Shown: piece after piece, positions 5,521 through 11,244 of the stretch | Layout: each line of letters starts with the position of its first letter | Position numbering within the stretch: the stretch's first letter is position 1 | DNA from: Clostridiaceae bacterium | Lineage (GTDB): Bacteria > Bacillota > Clostridia > DSM-8532 | Assembly (NCBI GenBank): GCA_012842645.1 | Contig: DUSJ01000469.1 | Span: 1-11,244, forward strand | Length of the DNA: 11,244 nt | Reading direction: 5' to 3' | Notes under the pieces: model-generated | Seen by the model: the letters and a program-made list of their open reading frames with translations, nothing else | Told to the model about the DNA's origin: nothing | Databases searched by the model: none | Translations under genes and position numbers: made by a program

Positions 5521-6126
5521 ATGGTAACAGAAAGGCTCAAGAAACAGATCCGGTTTATTCTTGAAATTGACAAGCTGAAAAACATTTACAGGATGACGAA
5601 GATCCATGACGGAACACGGCGTGAGAACGACGCCGAGCATTCATGGCACATTGCCCTGATGGCGTTTCTGCTCAGCGAGTATGCCAGAGATCCGGGCATC
5701 GATATTCTTAAAGTAATGAAGATGTGTATCGTCCACGATCTTGTTGAGATAGACGCAGGGGACACCTTCTGCTACGATGCCCAGGCCAACCTGGACAAGC
5801 AGGAACGGGAGCAGAAAGCCGCCGATCGAATATTCGGAATGCTTCCTGAAGACCAGGGCATGGAACTGAGAGCGTTATGGGAAGAATTCGACGCCATGGA
5901 AACCCCTGAAGCAAAATACGCCGCTGCCATGGACAGGCTGCAGCCAGTCCTGATGAATTTTCTGAACAAGGGCGGCACCTGGAAGGAGCATAATATCAGC
6001 AAAGAGCAGGTAGTAAACAGAAACCGGCGCATCGAAGACGGCGCGCCGGCGCTTTGGGAACTTGCCTCACAACTGATTGACGAAGCCGTGGAAAAGGGAC
6101 TTCTGCGGGATGACGGGAAAATGTAA
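5521..6126 (+). CDS. HD-domain phosphohydrolase, YfbR/HDDC2-like (probable 5'-deoxynucleotidase)
   Basis: A metal-dependent hydrolase of the HD_3 group, whose studied members (YfbR, HDDC2) dephosphorylate deoxynucleoside 5'-monophosphates. The HD-superfamily residues are in place: RENDAEHSWHIALMA (34-48) gives the first His (H40), IVHDLVEIDAGDTF (70-83) gives the H72-D73 pair plus E76 and D81, and AMDRLQP (136-142) supplies the distal Asp (D138). The length of 201 residues fits the family. There is no membrane segment or signal peptide, so it is cytoplasmic. It is a single gene with its own promoter and a hairpin directly after the stop, facing the convergent WG-repeat gene. The exact substrate cannot be told from sequence, so no symbol is given. 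Confidence 0.88.
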   Translation: MVTERLKKQIRFILEIDKLKNIYRMTKIHDGTRRENDAEHSWHIALMAFLLSEYARDPGIDILKVMKMCIVHDLVEIDAGDTFCYDAQANLDKQEREQKAADRIFGMLPEDQGMELRALWEEFDAMETPEAKYAAAMDRLQPVLMNFLNKGGTWKEHNISKEQVVNRNRRIEDGAPALWELASQLIDEAVEKGLLRDDGKM

Positions 6127-6132
6127 TTTTTA

Positions 6133-6175
6133 CGGCGTGCCTGCAGCGATGCTAAAATTGCATGCAGGCACGCCG
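6133..6175. terminator. Long perfect hairpin between convergent genes
   Basis: CGGCGTGCCTGCA (6133-6145) is perfectly complementary to 6163-6175: 13 bp with a 17-base loop, which may stack further through ATGC/GCAT inside the loop. It starts 7 bases after the HD gene stop. The T run afterwards is weak (CTTTAT), but the position between two convergent genes suits a terminator for the plus-strand gene. Confidence 0.68.
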
Positions 6176-6228
6176 CTTTATACAGCTTAATGGTTGTCAC
6201 ACAGTCTGAAGCTGTAATGCAGCCCTGG

Positions 6229-8154
6229 TCAGTTGAATGATTTCCAGAACGCCCCCTCGGTATCGATATGGTCATATATCTCGGAGAATGGTACCTTGAA
6301 TTCCACTATACCTGCGGCATATCCGGCAATTTCATCCTGCCCGTAGTAAAAGCCGATACTATCCTCGTACAGGGCAAAGAACGAGTCCGGGGTTATTTCC
6401 AGCGAATCAACAAAGTAGCCGATCTCTTCATTGGCTCTCAAATCCGCGGTAACGCGCGCACTCAGCAAATTCCAGATTTCCCGGTCGTCTTCTCTGAACA
6501 GGTCCTTTATTCCGTACTGAACTCCCGTGGCAATGTCTATGTAAACGGTGTTTCTGAAACCATTGCCATGGGCAGCGCCTAAATAGTAGCTGTACAGGGA
6601 CTGGTCAATCATGAGCAGGTCTTTCTTCCTTGAAAGGCTGTAATCCGAATCAACGTAAGTTGTATCTTCGGGCCCGTAAAAGGTAGCCAGTTGCTCATAT
6701 GGCTTCAACATTTCATCCACTATGAGGGAATTGATCCTGTCCTGAAGGCTCTTGTCCTTCATGCCTGTTAAAGCGGGGTATGCTATTTTTGCAGCAGGTG
6801 TAAGGATTTTAACCTGTTTCCCGGCCACTATGCCGCCGCCGAGGTCGACATTGCCGCTGGCCTGGGATATGACAGCGCCTTTCCTGTCAAGCACCGTCAG
6901 CTTACCGTTATACTCGCCCCTGAGCAGGTCGTTGTCCGGGTAAAAGGATCCTTTGCCTCTGAGGATCGGAAGATCTCCTGTGCTGTACAGGTTCCTGTCA
7001 AGGAAATATGTGTTTTCACCATCGTATACGCAAGCATTTTCCGAGTCAAAATCTGTTACGTCGTAATAGATCCAGTCGGTAGACTTGCTGAAATCAGACG
7101 TAAAAAGGGCTTTCCTGCTGAAAGAATAGTAATCATAAGGCAAAAAGACGTCGGCGCTTACCTTTTCACCCAGGGCCACAAGCCCGTTGCTCAGCCTTGT
7201 ATATCCGCAATGCTCAGGCTCCAGCAAAAATTTTCCTGATGTGTCGATAACTCCGTATTTCATGTAATAATAATCTTCAGATACATTTACTATCGCATAG
7301 CCGTTCAGGAACGGTGTGGCATCACTGAACGCGGCAGGTATTACTATTTCGCCTTTTTCGTTTTTGTACCCGAAGAGCCCGGATTCTTCGTCCTTATACA
7401 TGCGGAGTCCCGATGAAACGCTGTTGGTAAGATCATTACCGTTCTTGTCTATGAAATATGCAGGGCCGAGGTATTTATCGGCGACTGCCGCGATCCCGTC
7501 CACGAAATCGCCCATCGCTCCGTCGCCGTCCCTTCTTATTGCAAGATTCCCATTCATGTCGATATATCCCCTGTTATCCCTGTCATAACACTGGACGTAT
7601 CCTTCGGTCATCTTGCTTGCATAACCGTTAAACATGAACAGGAATGTGCCTTTTTCATCATAGACATTGCTGTATCGACCGTCATATGTATAACATATAA
7701 AGACTCCGTCCGAGTAGGAAACATCATTCCATTCCGGATCAACAACATATTTCCCGGTTTTATCTATCAGCCCCATTTTCCCGTTTACATCGGTCACAAT
7801 GGCAAGACCGCATTTGAAAAATGGCTGTGCATCCAAGAAAACCGGCTCAATCACTATATTTCCGGAAGGATCAGCATATCCGTAAACAATGCGGCCGTCT
7901 TCCACCCTGGCATAAGGCTGCAGGAAGATCGCTTCCTGTCCGTCTTCTGCCGGATCCGGGACCACAACCGGGTCATCATCGCCGTTTATTATGTTCACGT
8001 CATCTTTCCTTGTATTGTTTTCCTTGCTCCTGGTTTCCTCTTCTTCCATTTCATCGTCTTCGCTTGTTTCCACGATCCGTCCGCAGGCAAAAAGATTCAA
8101 TGACAATGCAAAGATCAGTAAGATGCAGATCAGACTTCTTATAAACCTGTTCAT
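6229..8154 (-). CDS. WG-repeat lipoprotein with DUF3298/RsiV-like C-terminal domain
   Basis: A secreted, membrane-anchored protein of 641 residues. The N-terminus MNRFIRSLICILLIFALSLN followed by LFAC is a lipoprotein signal with Cys24 as lipidation site; Phe at -2 is unusual for a lipobox. Residues 31-75 are an acidic, low-complexity linker. Residues 80-330 carry WG-type repeats of the pattern GYADPSGNIVIEPVF...(F/Y)..GLAIV, seen near 91-120, 127-150, 196-224, 261-290 and 300-328, with the Trp often replaced by Tyr or Leu. After a variable stretch (335-440), residues 450-640 match the DUF3298/RsiV-type fold, with YYLGAAHGNGF (523-533) and a following DI.TG...I.DLF motif. Similar WG+DUF3298 proteins are frequent in Clostridia; their role is unknown, with peptidoglycan or envelope sensing suggested. 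It stands alone, convergent with the HD gene. The ribosome binding site is modest (AGG). Confidence 0.9.
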   Translation of the reverse strand: MNRFIRSLICILLIFALSLNLFACGRIVETSEDDEMEEEETRSKENNTRKDDVNIINGDDDPVVVPDPAEDGQEAIFLQPYARVEDGRIVYGYADPSGNIVIEPVFLDAQPFFKCGLAIVTDVNGKMGLIDKTGKYVVDPEWNDVSYSDGVFICYTYDGRYSNVYDEKGTFLFMFNGYASKMTEGYVQCYDRDNRGYIDMNGNLAIRRDGDGAMGDFVDGIAAVADKYLGPAYFIDKNGNDLTNSVSSGLRMYKDEESGLFGYKNEKGEIVIPAAFSDATPFLNGYAIVNVSEDYYYMKYGVIDTSGKFLLEPEHCGYTRLSNGLVALGEKVSADVFLPYDYYSFSRKALFTSDFSKSTDWIYYDVTDFDSENACVYDGENTYFLDRNLYSTGDLPILRGKGSFYPDNDLLRGEYNGKLTVLDRKGAVISQASGNVDLGGGIVAGKQVKILTPAAKIAYPALTGMKDKSLQDRINSLIVDEMLKPYEQLATFYGPEDTTYVDSDYSLSRKKDLLMIDQSLYSYYLGAAHGNGFRNTVYIDIATGVQYGIKDLFREDDREIWNLLSARVTADLRANEEIGYFVDSLEITPDSFFALYEDSIGFYYGQDEIAGYAAGIVEFKVPFSEIYDHIDTEGAFWKSFN

Positions 8155-8174
8155 ACACTAACCTAACCTTTCAT

Positions 8175-8250
8175 GCCATCCCGGACAGAGCGTGACAAGG
8201 CTGAGGATGACAGGGTTCCTTCGCTTCGCCCAGGACGATGATTTTTATTT
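8175..8250. repeat. Possible degenerate dispersed intergenic repeat
   Basis: On the minus strand GTCCTGGGCGAAGCGAAGGA is followed by CTGTCATCCTCAGC and more. This closely resembles the GTCATCCTGAGCGAAGCGAAGGAT unit that I remember as a common dispersed intergenic sequence in many bacterial genomes. Two diverged units seem joined head to tail. It is more GC-rich than the AT-rich stretch beside it (8251-8294), from which the WG gene promoter may arise (a weak TGTAAA, 17 bases, TATATA pair on the minus strand). Only one copy is visible in the window. Confidence 0.4.
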
Positions 8251-8294
8251 AATTTATATATATATCATATTTTCTCATATTTTTACAGCATTTT

Positions 8295-11117
8295 TTATGA
8301 AAGTACTTTTCTGAGGAATTGCCCGGTATAGGACTTTTCATTCAGGGAAACCTCTTCGGGGGTACCAGTCGCAACGATTTGACCGCCCATGTCCCCGCCT
8401 TCGGGACCCAAATCGATAATATAATCCGCGGTTTTTATAACATCAAGGTTATGTTCTATCACGACCACGCTGTTGCCCGTATCCACAAGCTGCTGCAGCA
8501 CGTCGATGAGCCTGTGGACATCTGCCATATGGAGCCCTGTCGTCGGTTCGTCCAGGATGTACATGGTCCTGCCTGTGGCCCTCCTTGAGAGCTCGGTGGC
8601 AAGTTTTACACGCTGGGCTTCGCCTCCCGACAGTGTCGTTGCCGGCTGGCCAAGGCGAATATAACCCAGACCCACGTCATGCAATGTCTGGATCTTCTTT
8701 TGGATCCTGGGAATATTCCCGAAAAACTCAAGGGCTTCATCGACCGTCATGTCGAGGACATCGGCAATATTCTTTCCCTTATACCTGACATCCAGCGTCT
8801 CCCTGTTGTACCTTTTGCCCTTGCATACCTCACAGGGCACATAGATGTCAGGCAGAAAATGCATTTCTATCTTGATGATGCCGTCGCCGCTGCAGGCTTC
8901 GCATCTTCCGCCCCTGACATTAAAGCTGAACCTGCCGGCATTGTAGCCCCTCGTTTTCGCGTCCACGGTCTGGGCAAACAGGTCCCTGATAAGGTCGAAC
9001 AGGCCCGTATAGGTGGCGGGATTGGATCTCGGCGTGCGTCCTATCGGGGACTGGTCTATGTTTATGACCTTGTCCAGGTGCTCCAGGCCAAGTATATCCC
9101 TGTGGAGTCCGGCCTTGGTTTTTGCCCGGTTCAGTACCGCGGCGAGTTTTTTATAGAGGATCTCGTTTATCAGCGAGCTCTTTCCCGAACCCGAAACGCC
9201 CGTCACGCAGGTAAAGACACCAAGAGGAATATCCACGTCAATATCCTTTAAATTGTTCTCCCTCGCGCCCAGGATCCTGAGGATCTTCCCGTTTGGCTTT
9301 CGTCTTTGTTCCGGTACCTCAATTCTTAGTTTCCCGCTCAGGTACTGGCCGGTTATCGAGTTGGGATTTTCCTTTATTTCTTCCACTGTTCCCTGGGCTA
9401 TTACCCGGCCCCCGTTTTCACCTGCGCCCGGTCCCATGTCGATGATATGGTCTGCAGCGTACATGGTTTCCTCGTCATGTTCGACCACTATAAGCGTATT
9501 TCCCAGGTCTCTCAGCCTTTTAAGCGTACCAAGGAGCTTTTCGTTGTCCCTCTGGTGCAGGCCAATGCTTGGTTCGTCAAGGATATACAGGACACCCATA
9601 AGGCCGGAGCCGATCTGGGTCGCCAGGCGGATACGCTGGGCCTCTCCTCCTGACAGCGTAGCCGTGGCCCTGTGAAGCGTAAGATAGTTGAGTCCCACGT
9701 CCATCAGGAATTTAAGGCGGGCGTTTATTTCCTTCAGTATCTGGGAAGCAATAAGTTTTTCGCGGTCGGTGAGTTCCAGGTTTCTGAAGAACTCCACCGC
9801 CTCGCTTATGGACATCGCGCTTATTTCATATATGTTCTTCCCGCCTACGGTAACAGCCAGGCTTTCCTTTTTCAGGCGCTTCCCTTCGCATTCCGGACAG
9901 GGAATATTGCTCATGAAAGACTCGTAATACTCTTTCTGGTTCTCCGATTTGGTTTCCATGTAGCGGCGCTCCATGCTCCTGATAATGCCTTCAAAGGACG
10001 TCATGAAACTGCCGCTGCCGTATGCCCTTTCGTATTCCACTTTTATTTTCTCCTGGCCAGTTCCGTACAGGATCTTGTCCAGCACTTCCGGCGGGAGTTT
10101 TTCGACAGGAGTGTTAATATCGAATCCGTAATGTTTTGCCAGCGCCTCCAGGTACACACGGCTGAAACTATCCTCATCGGTGAAGTTCCAGCCCCCGATG
10201 GCAAGAGCGCCCTCGACGAGGGACTTGGATCTGTCTGTAATAACGAGATCCGGGTCAATTTTCATCAGGGTTCCCAGCCCGCTGCAATGGGGGCATGCCC
10301 CGTATGGATTATTGAAAGAGAACATCCTCGGTGTGAGTTCCTCGATGCTGATCCCGCATTCGGGGCACGAGAAGTTCTGGGAGAACAGCATTTCTTCCTT
10401 GCCGACGACATCAACAACGAGAAGCCCTCCTGAAAGGTTAATGCTTGTTTCTATCGAGTCCGTAAGGCGCTTTTGGATCCCCGGCCTTACTATAAGCCTG
10501 TCCACTACGATCTCGATGGTGTGCTTGCGGTTCTTGTCCAGCTTAATCTCGTCATTGATATCCATAACCTCGCCGTCGATGCGAATGCGGACATAGCCGT
10601 TCTTCCTTGCTTCCTGGATAAGTTTCGTGTACTCGCCCTTGCGGCCCCGTACCACGGGGGCGAGGATCTGGATGCGGGTTCCTTCCTCAAGGGCCATGAC
10701 AGCGTCCACCATCTGGTCTACGGTCTGCTGGGCTATGACCTTACCGCACTGGGGACAATGGGGTATACCTATCCTGGCAAACAGGAGCCTGAAATAGTCA
10801 TATATTTCGGTGACCGTTCCTACGGTCGACCGTGGGTTTTTGGACGTTGTTTTCTGATCAATGGATATGGCGGGAGAAAGGCCGTCGATGAATTCCACGT
10901 CGGGTTTTTCCATCAGGCCGAGGAACTGCCTTGCATAGGATGACAGGGATTCCATGTACCGTCTCTGGCCTTCGGCATATATGGTGTCAAAGGCCAGGGA
11001 GGATTTGCCCGAACCGCTCAGACCTGTGATGACCACCAGCTTGTCCCTCGGAATCTCCACGTCAATATTCTTCAGATTGTGCTCGCATGCGCCTTTTATA
11101 TATATTTTGTCCTTCAT
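8295..11117 (-). CDS. uvrA: Excinuclease ABC subunit A (UvrA)
   Basis: The damage-recognition ATPase of nucleotide excision repair: a UvrA dimer finds distorted DNA and loads UvrB. 940 residues, the normal length. The first ABC half has Walker A GLSGSGKS (32-39), a zinc site around CPECG (about 251) closed by CPHCSG, and the signature [12 protein letters not shown] (about 487) followed by [13 protein letters not shown]. The second half has GVSGSGKSS (about 640), the zinc module CEACSGDG...CEVCKG (about 738-768) and [12 protein letters not shown] (about 829), followed by [10 protein letters not shown]. The sequence between the first Walker A and signature also contains the UvrB-binding and insertion regions. 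The ATG at 11115-11117 follows AGGAAG at 8 bases. An SOS-type promoter lies upstream. uvrB, often adjacent in Clostridia, would lie beyond the right edge if present. No terminator hairpin is evident after the stop. Confidence 0.99.
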   Translation of the reverse strand: MKDKIYIKGACEHNLKNIDVEIPRDKLVVITGLSGSGKSSLAFDTIYAEGQRRYMESLSSYARQFLGLMEKPDVEFIDGLSPAISIDQKTTSKNPRSTVGTVTEIYDYFRLLFARIGIPHCPQCGKVIAQQTVDQMVDAVMALEEGTRIQILAPVVRGRKGEYTKLIQEARKNGYVRIRIDGEVMDINDEIKLDKNRKHTIEIVVDRLIVRPGIQKRLTDSIETSINLSGGLLVVDVVGKEEMLFSQNFSCPECGISIEELTPRMFSFNNPYGACPHCSGLGTLMKIDPDLVITDRSKSLVEGALAIGGWNFTDEDSFSRVYLEALAKHYGFDINTPVEKLPPEVLDKILYGTGQEKIKVEYERAYGSGSFMTSFEGIIRSMERRYMETKSENQKEYYESFMSNIPCPECEGKRLKKESLAVTVGGKNIYEISAMSISEAVEFFRNLELTDREKLIASQILKEINARLKFLMDVGLNYLTLHRATATLSGGEAQRIRLATQIGSGLMGVLYILDEPSIGLHQRDNEKLLGTLKRLRDLGNTLIVVEHDEETMYAADHIIDMGPGAGENGGRVIAQGTVEEIKENPNSITGQYLSGKLRIEVPEQRRKPNGKILRILGARENNLKDIDVDIPLGVFTCVTGVSGSGKSSLINEILYKKLAAVLNRAKTKAGLHRDILGLEHLDKVINIDQSPIGRTPRSNPATYTGLFDLIRDLFAQTVDAKTRGYNAGRFSFNVRGGRCEACSGDGIIKIEMHFLPDIYVPCEVCKGKRYNRETLDVRYKGKNIADVLDMTVDEALEFFGNIPRIQKKIQTLHDVGLGYIRLGQPATTLSGGEAQRVKLATELSRRATGRTMYILDEPTTGLHMADVHRLIDVLQQLVDTGNSVVVIEHNLDVIKTADYIIDLGPEGGDMGGQIVATGTPEEVSLNEKSYTGQFLRKVLS

Positions 11118-11196
11118 GATACCGTCTTCCTGTTATTAAGATTTGACTGTTTTCTTATTTTAACCCAAAGTAATATCCATAACAACCGCCTGGATA

Positions 11197-11225
11197 ATTA
11201 TACCGAACATATGTACGGAAATCAA
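11197..11225 (-). promoter_or_regulatory. Sigma-A promoter of uvrA
   Basis: On the minus strand, -35 TTGATT (11220-11225) and a perfect -10 TATAAT (11197-11202) lie 17 bases apart. Transcription would start near 11190, about 70 bases before the uvrA ATG. The spacer contains the LexA-like box. Confidence 0.82.
11204..11217. promoter_or_regulatory. LexA (DinR) SOS box in the uvrA promoter spacer
   Basis: CGAACATATGTACG matches the Firmicutes SOS box CGAAC-N4-GTTCG at all but one defined position. It lies wholly between the -35 and -10 elements, so LexA binding would exclude RNA polymerase. DNA damage should therefore induce uvrA. Confidence 0.85.
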
Positions 11226-11244
11226 TAAAAATATGTGGAAAGGG

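Noticed and set aside
1101..7996. The 14-mer CGTTTATTATGTTC occurs three times, near 1101, 4191 and 7983
   Set aside because: Each copy lies inside a different gene (birA, proB, WG lipoprotein) and encodes Asn-Ile-Ile-Asn with the same codons on the minus strand. Codon bias explains it better than a repeat element.
10096..10106. Another Spo0A-box-like string (TTTTCGACAGG) inside uvrA
   Set aside because: It lies in coding sequence (Val-Glu-Lys codons) far from any promoter, so it is taken as coincidence.
9672..10433. A 253-codon open frame on the plus strand opposite uvrA
   Set aside because: It is a shadow of uvrA caused by its codon pattern; no ribosome binding site or recognisable domain.
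1..11244. CRISPR arrays, tRNA or rRNA genes, transposases, phage genes
   Set aside because: No regularly spaced repeats, tRNA-like cloverleafs, or recognisable mobile-element proteins were seen on either strand.

Overview
The window reads as chromosomal DNA of a Gram-positive, low-to-middle GC anaerobe of the class Clostridia. This rests on strong GGAGG-type ribosome binding sites, TTGANN/TATAAT promoters, a Bacillus/Clostridium-type LexA (DinR) box in front of uvrA, a WG-repeat lipoprotein, a 91-residue HU, and frequent ATA and AGG codons. The genus is not determined. Most genes are on the minus strand. The exceptions are hup and an HD-domain phosphohydrolase gene.

Layout from left to right. 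At 1-2493 (minus) is a four-gene operon transcribed leftwards from a promoter at about 2535-2563: a 205-residue protein with DarT/DUF4433-like motifs, then birA (biotin ligase/repressor), a 130-residue low-complexity protein, and the start of coaX (type III pantothenate kinase), which runs off the left edge. At 2643-3050 (plus) is hup with its own promoter, a very strong ribosome binding site and a terminator. At 3084-4033 (minus) are the decayed remains of an ABC-2 exporter, ATPase plus permease; both have lost internal segments and contain frame breaks. At 4147-4968 (minus) is proB (glutamate 5-kinase). Its leader holds a strong Shine-Dalgarno, a 25-codon upstream ORF overlapping the proB start, and a GC-rich hairpin.

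A roughly 500-base gap (5019-5520) has no standard gene but much structure: a perfect 11-bp inverted repeat containing two Spo0A-box-like cores, further GGGTAA hairpins, and a strong plus-strand terminator with no visible gene in front of it. At 5521-6126 (plus) is an HD_3-type nucleotidase-like gene with a hairpin after it. At 6229-8154 (minus) is a WG-repeat lipoprotein with a DUF3298/RsiV-like C-terminus. At 8295-11117 (minus) is uvrA, whose promoter is overlapped by a near-consensus SOS box.

Functionally this is mainly housekeeping: cofactor metabolism (biotin transfer, coenzyme A), nucleoid structure, proline synthesis, nucleotide hydrolysis, an envelope lipoprotein and excision repair. 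No phage, CRISPR, insertion sequence or intact defence system is visible. The least ordinary items are the DarT-like protein at the head of the birA-coaX operon, the proB leader with its overlapping ORF, and the structured gap at 5019-5520.
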